From Paenibacillus sp. MAHUQ-63 (GTDB lineage Bacteria; Bacillota; Bacilli; Paenibacillales; NBRC-103111): a stretch of 64,000 bases of DNA. The stretch is taken from contig NZ_JARADB010000003.1 in the NCBI RefSeq assembly GCF_028765165.1, positions 1,126,042 through 1,190,041 of the forward strand, read 5' to 3'. The position numbers and the translations under genes are program-made. Positions 9,551 to 18,634 of this stretch are shown here, piece by piece (position 1 is the stretch's first letter; each line of letters opens with the position of its first letter). The notes beneath the pieces were generated by a model, which was given only the letters and a program-made list of their open reading frames with translations, searched no databases and was not told the origin of the DNA.

Positions 9551-9581
9551 TTGCTATCGAGTGCACTCTATACTTTATCAT
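9551..9581 (+). promoter_or_regulatory. MerR-type promoter and operator of the SDR gene
   Basis: A -35 TTGCTA (9551-9556) and -10 TATCAT (9576-9581) are separated by 19 bp, the over-long spacer typical of MerR-activated promoters. Within it lies the palindrome GAGTGCACTC (9559-9568), with matching flanks TAT/ATA. The reverse complement of the same -35, TAGCAA, sits 17 bp from the -10 of the merR gene, so the divergent promoters may share it. Confidence 0.55.
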
Positions 9582-9624
9582 TGCACATGTAAGCAATAAT
9601 TTTTCATTTTAGGAGGAATTCATT

Positions 9625-10509
9625 ATGCGTATTTTTGTCACCGGAGCAACCGGATTCATCGGATCTGCGGTCGTCCGCGAACTGATCGATGCTGGACATC
9701 AAGTTGTCGGCCTTGCCCGCTCAGACAAGGCAGCTGTGTCGCTGACGGCCGCCGGAGCGGAGGTATACCGTGGTGCTCTCGACGACCTCGACAGCCTGCG
9801 CGACGGCGCCGCTGCGGCGGACGGCGTTATTCACCTGGCCTTCATTCACGACTTCGCGGACTATGCAGCCGCTGCAGAGACCGATAGGCTGGCGATCGAG
9901 GCGATAGGAGCAGCGCTTGAGGGCTCTGACAAACCATTCGTAGTCACCTCGGGGACGCTCATGCTCACGCCGGGACGTCTTGGGACAGAAGAAGACGCGC
10001 CGATCCCGACTACACCACGGCACTCCGAGAAGGCGACGATGGCGCTGGCAAGTCGTGGGGTGCGATCATCGATCGTCCGTCTTGCGCCGTCCGTGCACGG
10101 CCCGGGCGATCATGGCTTCGTCCCGGCCCTTATTGACATTGCCCGCGCCAAAGGTGTCTCTGCCTACATCGGCGACGGGTCCAACCGCTGGCCGGCCGTG
10201 CATCGCCTTGATGCGGCGCGCCTGTTCCGGTTGGCGGTGGAAGCCGCACCGGCAGGCTCGCGGCTGCACGGCGTCGGCGATGAGGGTGTGCCCTTCCTTG
10301 ATATCGCCGGCGTCATTGGTCGCCACCTGAACCTGCCGGTGGTCAGCATTCCCCGCGAAGAAGCGGACGCCCACTTCGGCTGGCTTTCCTTCGCCGCGCC
10401 AGCCGACAACCCGACTTCGAGCGCACTGACTCAGGAACGTTTGGGATGGCGGCCAGTGCATCCCGCACTGATCCAGGATCTCGAACAGGGGCACTACTTC
10501 AACAGCTGA
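9625..10509 (+). CDS. NAD(P)-dependent epimerase/dehydratase, atypical SDR
   Basis: A 294-aa extended-SDR enzyme. The Rossmann motif TGATGFIGS is at residues 6-14, with FVVTSGTLM and VRLAPSVHGPGDHGFVPAL later. The usual YxxxK is not visible at its expected place (TPRHSEKATMAL), so catalysis may be atypical. The start has AGGAGG 8 nt upstream. The substrate is unknown; related proteins are annotated as nucleoside-sugar epimerase-like. The gene is clearly more GC-rich than its neighbours and uses codons such as GCC, GGC and CTG heavily, which suggests recent acquisition. It is divergent from and probably activated by the MerR gene. Confidence 0.85.
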   Translation: MRIFVTGATGFIGSAVVRELIDAGHQVVGLARSDKAAVSLTAAGAEVYRGALDDLDSLRDGAAAADGVIHLAFIHDFADYAAAAETDRLAIEAIGAALEGSDKPFVVTSGTLMLTPGRLGTEEDAPIPTTPRHSEKATMALASRGVRSSIVRLAPSVHGPGDHGFVPALIDIARAKGVSAYIGDGSNRWPAVHRLDAARLFRLAVEAAPAGSRLHGVGDEGVPFLDIAGVIGRHLNLPVVSIPREEADAHFGWLSFAAPADNPTSSALTQERLGWRPVHPALIQDLEQGHYFNS

Positions 10510-10531
10510 ACCGCCATAAAAATGTGACACA

Positions 10532-10566
10532 GGACGATTCCCTGGTAATTGCCGGGGGATCGTCTT
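10532..10566. terminator. Hairpin after the SDR gene, weak terminator
   Basis: Arms GACGATTCCC and GGGGATCGTC flank a loop of about 14 nt, 22 nt after the SDR stop. There is no real T-run, so termination is uncertain. Confidence 0.4.
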
Positions 10567-10636
10567 AACCGTATTCAAGTATAATTTTCAAATTGATATT
10601 TAGTCCTCTGACGATACCCACTATTTCCATGCAAGG

Positions 10637-11401
10637 CTACACTCGCGATAGATAATTTTCCTTCAACCAATTCATGCTTTCTGCAACTGCTTCCAGCGAA
10701 GGATTTTCACATTTATCCTGCTCGACGATCAGCCAATCGACATCCGCCTCGGAAGCGGCTTCTATAACATCCGGCAAGCGGATAATGCCTCTTCCTAATT
10801 CCAACGTATCAATTGTGCCGTCCGGGGCATGTCGGAAATCCTTTAAATGTAACAAAGGAAGACGGCCCGAATATTTGGCGATGTATGCCAGAGGGTCTTG
10901 GCCGATGAACTGCACCCAACCGAGGTCCATTTCCACTTTTGCTTCGGATGGGGGAAGTGTATCGTACAAAGCATCAAATACAAATTGCTCCCCAATTTTG
11001 TTCTCGAATTCAAATGCATGATTATGATAGGCAAATTGCAGACCTTGTTTTCGCGCTTGCTCGGCAACGCTTTTGAAGAATTCAAAATGCCGCTGCCAAT
11101 CTTTTCTATCCTCCGGCGCAATACTTGGGCAGATGATATATTGTCCGCCGATCGTTTTTAAGTAAGCCAGCTCATTTTCGAGGTTGTCTTGAAGCAGATG
11201 ATAGCGTACATGGCTTCCAATCGGCTTCAAATTCAGTTCATCCAGAAGACCCTTCATCTCTTCTGCCGGCACATTGAAATAACCTGCAAATTCTACTCCC
11301 TCATATCCCATAGCAGCTACTTTGCGGAGCACGCCCTTAAAATCCTTGGCCGTTTCGTCGCGAAGCGTATACATTTGTAAGCCTAAGCCCATTCTCTTCA
11401 A
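10637..11401 (-). CDS. Sugar phosphate isomerase/epimerase-like TIM-barrel protein
   Basis: A 254-aa xylose isomerase-like TIM barrel of the AP-endonuclease-2 superfamily (LGLQMYTLRDETAKDFKGVLRKVAAMGYEGVEFAGYF). Likely metal ligands include E in VEFAG, H and E around YHNHAFEFEN, D in MDLGWV, H in LLHLKDF and E in LIVEQD. The start is TTG at 11401 with AGGAG 7 nt before it; an ATG three codons later has a poorer spacing. It is the last gene of the LacI-flanked ABC operon and probably processes the imported sugar or polyol in the cytoplasm. Substrate unknown. Confidence 0.82.
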   Translation of the reverse strand: MKRMGLGLQMYTLRDETAKDFKGVLRKVAAMGYEGVEFAGYFNVPAEEMKGLLDELNLKPIGSHVRYHLLQDNLENELAYLKTIGGQYIICPSIAPEDRKDWQRHFEFFKSVAEQARKQGLQFAYHNHAFEFENKIGEQFVFDALYDTLPPSEAKVEMDLGWVQFIGQDPLAYIAKYSGRLPLLHLKDFRHAPDGTIDTLELGRGIIRLPDVIEAASEADVDWLIVEQDKCENPSLEAVAESMNWLKENYLSRV

Positions 11402-11430
11402 AGCAATCTCTCCTCTCTGTATCCAGAGCC

Positions 11431-12249
11431 TTATTTCACTGCTCCGCCGGCCAAGCCTGTAACGATTTTCTCCTGGGCCATAAAATAAATCAGAAGCAGC
11501 GGTAAGCTTGCTAATGTCAAGCCGGCCATCAACGCCGGAACGTTTACGGTGAATTCACCGTAGAACTTTTGCATACCGAGCGGCAGCGTCATATTTTCCG
11601 GACTCGTAATCAAGACCAGCGCAAAGATAAATTCCGTCCAAATATGAATAAAATTATAGATGACGATGGTAGCTAATGCAGGTGTCAGCATCGGTAGTAC
11701 CACATTCCAAAAAATACGCTGGTGACTGCAGCCGTCGATCTCCGCCGCTTCTTCCACCTCGCGCGGCAATTCGGCCATAAACTGTGACAGAATAAAGATC
11801 GAAATCGGCAGGCTAAAGGCAACGTATGGGCCAAACAGGGCAGGAATGGAGTCGCCCAAGCCCATGTTTTTGGTCAATATAAAAATCGGAATCAAGGTAG
11901 AGTGGATCGGCAGCATCATTCCGGATATAAATAACAGGAACAATAGTTTATTACCCCGAAATTTCAAGCGGCTGAGCGGATAGCTGGCCAACGCAGAAAT
12001 GAGCACAATCAGCACAACCGATACCACAGTTACCACGATACTGTTGAACAGGTAGCTGCCGAGTCCTTTTTGAAAAGCCAGTATGTAGTTTCCAAACTGC
12101 ACCGATGTGAATAAGGAAAAAGGATTCATAAAAAACTCTTCTTGCGTCTTAAATGAAGTCAGCACCATGTATAAAAACGGGTACCCTGTAAATACCAGCA
12201 GAAGAAGTGCTATGACATACAAAGGGATTGCCTTTATTGTTGATACCAT
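11431..12249 (-). CDS. Carbohydrate ABC transporter permease, MalG type
   Basis: A 272-aa inner-membrane permease with about six TM helices and the EAA loop EVEEAAEIDGCSHQRIFWNVVLPML near residues 160-185, which contacts the ATPase. Its ATG follows the stop codon of the other permease directly, with GAGGGGG upstream. No ATPase gene is present; importers of this type commonly share an MsmK-like ATPase encoded elsewhere. Confidence 0.9.
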   Translation of the reverse strand: MVSTIKAIPLYVIALLLLVFTGYPFLYMVLTSFKTQEEFFMNPFSLFTSVQFGNYILAFQKGLGSYLFNSIVVTVVSVVLIVLISALASYPLSRLKFRGNKLLFLLFISGMMLPIHSTLIPIFILTKNMGLGDSIPALFGPYVAFSLPISIFILSQFMAELPREVEEAAEIDGCSHQRIFWNVVLPMLTPALATIVIYNFIHIWTEFIFALVLITSPENMTLPLGMQKFYGEFTVNVPALMAGLTLASLPLLLIYFMAQEKIVTGLAGGAVK

Positions 12250-13200
12250 CTAGAACATCCCCCTCTTCTTCCGGCTTGCTTCCAAGGCTTGAATAATTCC
12301 GGCGGCTATAAAGGCCAGCAAAAACATCATAAAGGCAATCGAGCTGCCGTAGCCCATATTAAAGTGAATGAACGCTTGCTTATACATGTAGGTACCGAGC
12401 AGCTCTGTACTGTTATTAGGGCCGCCACCCGTCATGATGTAGAAGATATCAAATGATTTCAGGGAGCCTACAATCGCCAAGGTAGATGAAGTGACGATCG
12501 TCGGGACAAGCAGCGGAAAGGTGATATGCATAAACCGTTTAACGGCGTTAGCGCCGTCAATGCTTGCCGCCTCGTACAAATCCTCCGGAATCCCGACAAT
12601 AGCTGCTTTGAACAAAATCATGTAAAAAGGCGCGTATTGCCATACGGTAACGATAAGGATTGCGGTCATTGCGGTTTTTTCCTCGCTTAACCAAGCTACA
12701 TACTCAAACCCGAACAAGCTAATTAATCGGTTGACTGCACCGTTTAGGGGATCAAACATGAACACCCACAGCAAGCCAATCGCAACAGTCGACATCAAAA
12801 AGGGCATAAAATAGATCGTTTGAAAAAACCGTCTTCCTTTTATAGGGGCAAACAGCATTAACGCCATGATCAAGCCCAATGGAATTTGCAAGAATACGGA
12901 AGCCAATATGACTTTAATGTTGTTCCACAGAGAATGCCAAAATACAGAATCCGCTAAAAGTCTGAAGTAATTATCAAGTCCGATAAATGTTTTTTCCGCT
13001 CCGCCCTTCCAGTCGTAAAGACTGTAGTTGAGCGTTCCCACGATGGGATATAAAATGTAGACGGCATAAATAAGCAGCGCAGGCGTCAGAAACAACCAGA
13101 TCGTAATCAGTTTTTCAAAATGCTTGGTTTTTCCTTTTATTACCGGAGCAGTTATTGGATTAGCTTCACTAATTTTCTGCAAGGATCCCACGCCTTTCAT
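12250..13200 (-). CDS. Carbohydrate ABC transporter permease, MalF type
   Basis: A 316-aa membrane permease. The first TM is about residues 33-53 (IWLFLTPALLIYAVYILYP), and the EAA loop is EDLYEAASIDGANAVKRFMHITFPLL. It forms the channel with the MalG-type protein. The ATG at 13200 has no good ribosome site; a TTG 21 nt inside (…GSLQKISEAN) follows a GGGAT stretch and could be used instead. It lies second in the operon after the binding protein, separated by a GC-rich hairpin. Confidence 0.9.
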   Translation of the reverse strand: MKGVGSLQKISEANPITAPVIKGKTKHFEKLITIWLFLTPALLIYAVYILYPIVGTLNYSLYDWKGGAEKTFIGLDNYFRLLADSVFWHSLWNNIKVILASVFLQIPLGLIMALMLFAPIKGRRFFQTIYFMPFLMSTVAIGLLWVFMFDPLNGAVNRLISLFGFEYVAWLSEEKTAMTAILIVTVWQYAPFYMILFKAAIVGIPEDLYEAASIDGANAVKRFMHITFPLLVPTIVTSSTLAIVGSLKSFDIFYIMTGGGPNNSTELLGTYMYKQAFIHFNMGYGSSIAFMMFLLAFIAAGIIQALEASRKKRGMF

Positions 13201-13213
13201 AGTTGATGAGAAT

Positions 13214-13246
13214 AAGGGGAGGGAGATTCGTCACCTCCCCTCCCTG
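13214..13246 (-). terminator. Intercistronic hairpin between binding protein and permease
   Basis: GGGGAGG pairs with CCTCCCC around an 11-nt loop in the 49-nt gap. Such hairpins often stabilise or attenuate the mRNA so that binding protein exceeds permease. There is no long T-run in the direction of transcription. Confidence 0.5.
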
Positions 13247-13249
13247 CTA

Positions 13250-14566
13250 TTATTTTTTCAATACTTGCTTCGCTTTTTCTTCCATTTGTTTAGCGGCTGC
13301 CTCTGGAGTCGTCGACAACCCGAACAAGGCTTGTGTTGTGTCTTTATGCAATTCGGCAAGGTCAGCCGGAAGCGTTTGGTCATACGGCCAGAAGATCGTT
13401 TTGGCTACATTGACCATATCAGCTAATCTCTTTGCGTACGGATCCTTGTATTCAACGCCTTTCACAGCAACAACAGAGCCCGTACGGTCGGAATAAGCTT
13501 GTGCTGTTTCTACGCTGGCCAATTCCTTGATCAATTCGATGGCCAATTCAGGATTTTTCGATTTCTTAGCAACTGACCATACAGGCGCTGTGGAGCCTTG
13601 TAGACTGGATTGGTCGCCTTTTCCGCCCGGCAGAGCCGGGAAGTTAAAGAAGTCCAGCTTTTTCTCGAAAGCAGGTGCTTCTGTACGTACATTGTTCACC
13701 AGGGAGTTGGACATTAGCATCATAGCAGCCTGCTCGGTATAAAGAATTTGACGGGATTGGCCGGCGTCATATGGAAGCCCGTTAAAGCCTTTGTTGAAGG
13801 CTTCCTTCTTCACCAGTTCTTGAATATATTGGCCTGCTTTAACATAGCCGGGGTCATCAAAGCCTTTTCCGGTCCGGGCCAAAGCACCGTTAAACAAATC
13901 AGAGCCTGCTTCGCGATCGGCAAGATACATCAAATAATAAGCTCCAGGCCACTTCGGTTGGTTAGCTAATGCTAACGGGATCACTTTATTTGCCTTCAGC
14001 GTATCAATAACGGTCATGAACTCTTCCCATGTAACAGGAGGCTTCAAATTATACTTGGCAAAGATGTCTTTATTGTAGAAGATTTGCGCAATGGAAAGTC
14101 CCAAGGGCAGCCCGTAAACCTTGCTGTCAAACGTTGCATTATCGAGAGCTTGCTTGCTGAAGGTGTTAGCGTCAAATTTGCCGGAAATATCAAGAACATT
14201 CCCTTGGTTCACAAATTCCTTCAGCCAGCCACCGCCCCAAGAATGGAACACATCAGGAGGCGTGCCACCGGACATGGCTACAGCGAATTTTTGTTTATAG
14301 GTATCATTTGGCGTTTGCAGCGTCTTCACTTCAACATCCGGATGCTTCTTTTTGAAACGCTCTACCGCTTCCAGATATACTTTTTCTTTGTCACCCGGAT
14401 CGATATACCAGAACTCAAGAGTTTTCTTTTCTCCGCTCGCCGTCTTTGTGTCCGCTGGCTTCGGATCGGCCGGTTTTGTACCGGAAGCCGCCGGAGCCGG
14501 TGCGTTACTGCATGCCGCTAAAGTTAAAAGGGATAGGACGCTCAACAATGCTACTGTCTTTTTCAT
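13250..14566 (-). CDS. Sugar ABC transporter substrate-binding lipoprotein
   Basis: A 438-aa family-1 solute-binding protein. The N-terminus is a lipoprotein signal with lipobox LTLAAC, so Cys about 18 is lipidated, followed by an Ala/Pro/Lys linker and a two-lobe fold (KKTLEFWYIDPGDKEKVYLEAVERFKKKHPDVEV). The ATG at 14566 lies 9 nt after AGGAGG. It is the first gene of the operon. Two LacI-type operators lie about 105-140 bp upstream, so expression is probably repressed without the sugar. Confidence 0.9.
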   Translation of the reverse strand: MKKTVALLSVLSLLTLAACSNAPAPAASGTKPADPKPADTKTASGEKKTLEFWYIDPGDKEKVYLEAVERFKKKHPDVEVKTLQTPNDTYKQKFAVAMSGGTPPDVFHSWGGGWLKEFVNQGNVLDISGKFDANTFSKQALDNATFDSKVYGLPLGLSIAQIFYNKDIFAKYNLKPPVTWEEFMTVIDTLKANKVIPLALANQPKWPGAYYLMYLADREAGSDLFNGALARTGKGFDDPGYVKAGQYIQELVKKEAFNKGFNGLPYDAGQSRQILYTEQAAMMLMSNSLVNNVRTEAPAFEKKLDFFNFPALPGGKGDQSSLQGSTAPVWSVAKKSKNPELAIELIKELASVETAQAYSDRTGSVVAVKGVEYKDPYAKRLADMVNVAKTIFWPYDQTLPADLAELHKDTTQALFGLSTTPEAAAKQMEEKAKQVLKK

Positions 14567-14670
14567 GTGTGACAACCCTCCTGATAATGTTTTAAATTAG
14601 TTTGATATTATAAAACAACGTTTTAACAAAAGTAGCCGGCGAGCCATCCCCCCTCTCAATACAAAAATTT

Positions 14671-14706
14671 TGTAATCGATTACAAAAAGAAATGTAATCG
14701 ATTACA
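14671..14706. promoter_or_regulatory. Two LacI-family operators, 22 bp apart
   Basis: Perfect palindromes TGTAATCGATTACA at 14671-14684 and 14693-14706 have centres 22 bp apart, about two helical turns. They lie between the binding-protein start and the LacI-gene stop, upstream of a TATAAT (about 14606-14611, minus strand). They match the third site before the regulator gene. Confidence 0.85.
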
Positions 14707-14723
14707 TTTAGCTAAAAGTTTGA

Positions 14724-15731
14724 TTACCTTAGCTCAGCGCCGCAGGATTGTCGAATAATTAACTCATCACTGATAAAAATATGACTTTTCGACTGCAGCC
14801 TCCCTTGCAGTAATGCTATTAACAGCTGCGTAGATATTTTTCCGAACTCTTCTTTTGGTTGGGCAATCGTTGATAAAGGCGGCTCGCATATAGAAGCCAT
14901 CCTAATATCATCAAACCCCATAACTGCCAGCTGTGAAGGTACTGAAATGCCTAATTCTTTAGCAGCCCTCATGGCGCCAATAGCCATCTCGTCGCTGGCT
15001 GCGATAACCGCTGTAGGACGGTTGGGCGAAGACAGCATCTCTAGAGCTAATGAGTACCCTGCATCCAGATAAAAATCTCCTTCACGGATTAAAGCTTCAT
15101 CCGTCTCCAAACCGTTCTGCTCCATAGCCTGTCGGAAGCCCTTTAACCGCTCGGAGCTTATTTCAAGATTAAGCGTTCCGGCTAAATAGCCGATTCTGCG
15201 GTGGCCCAGCTTAATGATATGCTCGGTTGCCGCCCGGGTGCTCACAGCGTTGTCGTTGGTCACAAAAGGAATATCAGGATTAGACACCTTGCGTCCTACT
15301 ATAACAACCGGATACTCTTCCGCTATAGCTTCTAAGGCTGCTGTTTCCATTCGGGGAAACAGCAGGATCACTCCGTCGACCATCCTTTGCTTAAGCAGGC
15401 GGATGTAACTCTCTTCGAGATCCGGAGATCTGTTCGTGTCTCCCAACAGCACTTGGTAACCGCTTTCAATCGCAGTTGCTTGAATAGTCTTAAGTATGGA
15501 TGTAAAAAAAGTATTCACGATATTAGGAACAACCACCAGAAAGGTATTGGTCTGCAGTCTTCTTAGATTCCGTGCCAAAACATTCGGCTGGTAGTCCAGC
15601 TCCTTAATAGCCTCGTATACCTTCTGGCGGTTCTTGGGGGATACCTTATCGGGGTTAGAGTAAACCCTTGAAACGGTTGCTACGGATACGTTAGCTCTCT
15701 TAGCCACATCATCCATCGTAGTCTTCTCCAT
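14724..15731 (-). CDS. LacI family transcriptional repressor
   Basis: A 335-aa regulator. The N-terminal LacI helix-turn-helix is MDDVAKRANVSVATVSRVYSNPDKVS, followed by the hinge (NVLARNLRR) and a periplasmic-binding-like effector domain (GVILLFPRMETAALEAIAEEYPVVIVGRKV; ASDEMAIGAMRAAKELG). A GAAGAGGTGA site precedes the ATG. It lies upstream of and co-oriented with the sugar ABC operon. Matching TGTAATNNATTACA sites before both this gene and the binding-protein gene indicate operon control and autoregulation. The inducer is unknown. Confidence 0.9.
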   Translation of the reverse strand: MEKTTMDDVAKRANVSVATVSRVYSNPDKVSPKNRQKVYEAIKELDYQPNVLARNLRRLQTNTFLVVVPNIVNTFFTSILKTIQATAIESGYQVLLGDTNRSPDLEESYIRLLKQRMVDGVILLFPRMETAALEAIAEEYPVVIVGRKVSNPDIPFVTNDNAVSTRAATEHIIKLGHRRIGYLAGTLNLEISSERLKGFRQAMEQNGLETDEALIREGDFYLDAGYSLALEMLSSPNRPTAVIAASDEMAIGAMRAAKELGISVPSQLAVMGFDDIRMASICEPPLSTIAQPKEEFGKISTQLLIALLQGRLQSKSHIFISDELIIRQSCGAELR

Positions 15732-15760
15732 TTAAGGATTCACCTCTTCTTTGATGGAAA

Positions 15761-15774
15761 TGTAATGGATTACA
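15761..15774. promoter_or_regulatory. LacI-family operator, autoregulatory
   Basis: TGTAATGGATTACA, 30 bp upstream of the lacI-type start codon, has the same half-sites as the two sites downstream and differs only in the two central bases. Confidence 0.8.
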
Positions 15775-15999
15775 TTTAATTGTATGCGCTTTCTTAAATT
15801 GATAATAGAGCATAAATAGGAACATGTCAACACGAATTTCCTCCTAAAAAGCGGCCGATTGGAAGCGGTCGAAGAAGAAAAATGCCGTAACTCTGCAGCT
15901 TCTCTTCAATGCTGCAGCAACGTCTCGTCCGGCACAGAAACAAGCTCATGCGGCAGTAGATTAAGGTTAGCATATATATGTCTGAGAATGTACGATCTA

Positions 16000-16037
16000 A
16001 AAAAAATCTTAGAGGAAGATTCCTCTAAGATTTTCTT
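16000..16037 (-). terminator. Terminator of the LplABC-type operon
   Basis: A perfect 13-bp stem (AATCTTAGAGGAA with its complement, 2-nt loop) is followed on the minus strand by eight Ts, 27 nt after the binding-protein stop. Confidence 0.92.
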
Positions 16038-16063
16038 CAGTAGGACAGTCAGTTTTTTAACGC

Positions 16064-17662
16064 TTATCTTTTCGCGTAACGGTCATAGGCTGCCTGCTGT
16101 ATTTTCAGCACATTGTCCAATCCCATTGAGTTGATGTGTGCGACGAAGTCGTCGAACTTATCCAGTGGCTCCGTCCCCATAATAAATTTGTTGATCATTT
16201 CATCCTTATACGTTGTAATCTCCGTGTACTTCGAGTTCAGCACATCACGTTCCTCCTGATTGAACGACAGGGAAACTGGAAATTTGTCCTTAATAAACGG
16301 TGTAATCGAATCGCGGATTTTCTCGATCTTTGGAGTCACCATGGCGTTCTCGTAACGGATATCCCACTGATAAGCAAACTCTCTGTGGCCCAGCTCGTAC
16401 ATTTTGATTAACGGGGAGTTATTCGCGTCCTTCATGATCGCATCCGTATATTTGGGCTGGTTGTTCTCCATCGTGTATGTTTCTCCGAGCTTGCCGAAGT
16501 TCATTGCCAATTGGCCTTCCGGACTATAGAACCAGTCCTGCATCTTAGCGATTTCTACTTTATATTTTGATTTGGAGCTAAGCGCGAAGCCGTTCTTAAT
16601 CAAGGTTTGCTGGCTCTTGGTATAGGGTTCCGCTCCGGACGGTCCCTTCAGCGGAATGGTACCGGTCATCACCGTATTGGGATTCGCTTTTCCGACTAGC
16701 TTCTCTAAATATTCAATTCGGGGGAAGGAATCGAAAGTCAGTCCCGACACCTGGTTGGTAAAGCGGGATTCCCACACCTTCTGGTCATTGGTGACGTACT
16801 CCTTGTCGATCAGCCCTTCCTTATACAGCTTTGAGACGTAGGTTAGAGCCTCCTTCAACTGAGGATTCGTGAACGTATACTTCACTTTGCCGTTATCTGC
16901 GTAGAAGTCCTCCTCCAGCGACACCCCGAACGGCTCAAAGAACGGAAGTAATCCTTTTGTTTTGTTGCGGGTCGTAAACGGAATCTCATCGTTCTTCCCA
17001 TTACCGTTCGGATCCTTCTCTTTAAAAGCCTTCAGGACCTGATACATCTCTTCGGTTGTGGTCGGCGCCTTAAGCCCCAGCTTATCTAGCCAGTCCTGCC
17101 GGAAGATGTTCAGATTAATCGTCTTGACCGCTGAGATTTGGGGAAAGAAATAAATATTTCCATCATCTGATTTGATCTCTTTCATAATTTTCGGATCTGC
17201 ATCCATAACCTTTTTAAAATTCGGCATATATTGATCAATCAGCTTATTGAGCGGCTCGAAGATGCCATTTTCACCGCCCTTATTGAGCAAATCCGGGGTA
17301 GCTTCCATCAAATCCGGAAGATTGCCTCCCGCGAGTGTCAAATTGAACTTCTCGATGTAATCCTTCGTTTCGTTCGGGGCCTTGACCCACTTGAAATAAA
17401 CGTTGGTCTTCTCCACGATCGGTTTCATCCAAGGGAGGTCGTTGGACTCGACTGATTCCGGTCTAGGTCTCATATAGACGCTGATTTCTGTCTTTTTGTC
17501 TACAATTTTCGCATTCGGGTCTTTCTGGGCGGCCGCCGGCTCGGAAACCTTAGCAACTGCGTCTTTCGTCGGCTCGGGTGTGCCCCCGGTTTGGCAAGCT
17601 GTGAGCAGTACAGATAGCGCTACTGTAGTAGAAACGCCTTTGATCATTTTTTTTCGTTTCAT
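16064..17662 (-). CDS. Extracellular solute-binding lipoprotein, LplA type
   Basis: A 532-aa binding protein with lipobox LLTAC (Cys about 23) and the LplA-like layout (MRPRPESVESNDLPWMKPIVEKTNVYFKW; DGNIYFFPQI; RQDWLDKLGLKAPTTTEEMYQVLKAFK). The ATG has AAAGGAGG 11 nt upstream. It is the last gene after permeases LplB and LplC, a common Paenibacillus order. It captures an oligosaccharide at the cell surface; the GH43 gene upstream suggests xylan- or arabinan-derived sugars, by inference only. Confidence 0.9.
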   Translation of the reverse strand: MKRKKMIKGVSTTVALSVLLTACQTGGTPEPTKDAVAKVSEPAAAQKDPNAKIVDKKTEISVYMRPRPESVESNDLPWMKPIVEKTNVYFKWVKAPNETKDYIEKFNLTLAGGNLPDLMEATPDLLNKGGENGIFEPLNKLIDQYMPNFKKVMDADPKIMKEIKSDDGNIYFFPQISAVKTINLNIFRQDWLDKLGLKAPTTTEEMYQVLKAFKEKDPNGNGKNDEIPFTTRNKTKGLLPFFEPFGVSLEEDFYADNGKVKYTFTNPQLKEALTYVSKLYKEGLIDKEYVTNDQKVWESRFTNQVSGLTFDSFPRIEYLEKLVGKANPNTVMTGTIPLKGPSGAEPYTKSQQTLIKNGFALSSKSKYKVEIAKMQDWFYSPEGQLAMNFGKLGETYTMENNQPKYTDAIMKDANNSPLIKMYELGHREFAYQWDIRYENAMVTPKIEKIRDSITPFIKDKFPVSLSFNQEERDVLNSKYTEITTYKDEMINKFIMGTEPLDKFDDFVAHINSMGLDNVLKIQQAAYDRYAKR

Positions 17663-17743
17663 CTCTGTGAACCTCCTTTACAATTCTCAAAAGTATGATC
17701 ATGGGACGGGGATCCCGTGATGTAATGAGAAAACGGTACAAGT

Positions 17744-18622
17744 TCAGCCCTTCACGGAACCGATCATCGATCCCTGTACGAAATACTTCTGGATGAACGG
17801 GTAAACAACTAGGATCGGCAGCGTCGCAACCACCAGGGTAGCGTATTTGATTGACTCACTTATCAGATTCTTATCGTCGTAAACATCGACCATCACTTGA
17901 TCCGTCTGATTCTGGATGACGATATCCCGCAGCAAAATTTGCACCGGAAACTTAGCTTCGTCATTGAGATAGATCATGGCCGGGAAGAAGCTGTTCCACT
18001 CGTTCACCGCGTAGAATAGTCCGATGGTCACCAGACTCGGCACAGACAGCGGCAGGACGATGCGGATCAAGGTTTGGAGGTAGGAGCAGCCGTCGATCTT
18101 GGCGGCATCCTCCAGCTCGGCCGGAATCTGTTCGAAGAATGTCCGCTGGACAAACACATAGAACGATGCAATCGCCGATGGAATAACGATAGCCCAAATG
18201 GTGTCTCTCATGCCTAAGGCATTGACGACTAGAAAGGTCGGGATGAGCCCACCGCTGAACAACATCGGCAGAAGCACCAATGCCGTCAGCACGTTCCGAC
18301 CGGGTAAATCTCGCCTGGACAGCGGATAGGAAGCGCAGATTGTCAGAACGAGACTGATGGCCGTTCCGACTACCGTATAGGTCACCGTATTCAAGTAAGA
18401 ACGCGCTAGCATCGGAAATTCAAGCACCCGCCTGTAAGCCTCGAATTGAAGCCCCATCGGGATAATGCCGATTCGCCCCTGCTGGATAAACAGCTGGTCA
18501 CTTAGCGAAGCTGCCAGAACGTAAAGGAAAGGATATAACGTAATTACAGCCACAACCGACAATACGACCATATTGATGATGTTGAACAGCAGCCTTCCCG
18601 GCATTACTCGCATTGAAGACAT
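17744..18622 (-). CDS. Carbohydrate ABC transporter permease, LplC type
   Basis: A 292-aa permease with six TM helices and EAA loop IPAELEDAAKIDGCSYLQTLIRIVLPL. It ends with the family hallmark YPFIQKYFVQGSMIGSVKG. AGGAGG lies 8 nt before the start. The gene begins 13 nt after the LplB-type stop. Confidence 0.92.
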   Translation of the reverse strand: MSSMRVMPGRLLFNIINMVVLSVVAVITLYPFLYVLAASLSDQLFIQQGRIGIIPMGLQFEAYRRVLEFPMLARSYLNTVTYTVVGTAISLVLTICASYPLSRRDLPGRNVLTALVLLPMLFSGGLIPTFLVVNALGMRDTIWAIVIPSAIASFYVFVQRTFFEQIPAELEDAAKIDGCSYLQTLIRIVLPLSVPSLVTIGLFYAVNEWNSFFPAMIYLNDEAKFPVQILLRDIVIQNQTDQVMVDVYDDKNLISESIKYATLVVATLPILVVYPFIQKYFVQGSMIGSVKG

Positions 18623-18634
18623 CTCATTTTCCTC

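Noticed and set aside
9542..9574. TTGACT...TATACT as the SDR promoter
   Set aside because: The spacer would be 21 bp and the palindrome off-centre; the TTGCTA-19-TATCAT pair fits MerR geometry better.
9980..10578. Several frames of 80-170 aa on both strands inside the SDR gene
   Set aside because: Shadows caused by high GC; no ribosome sites or family motifs.
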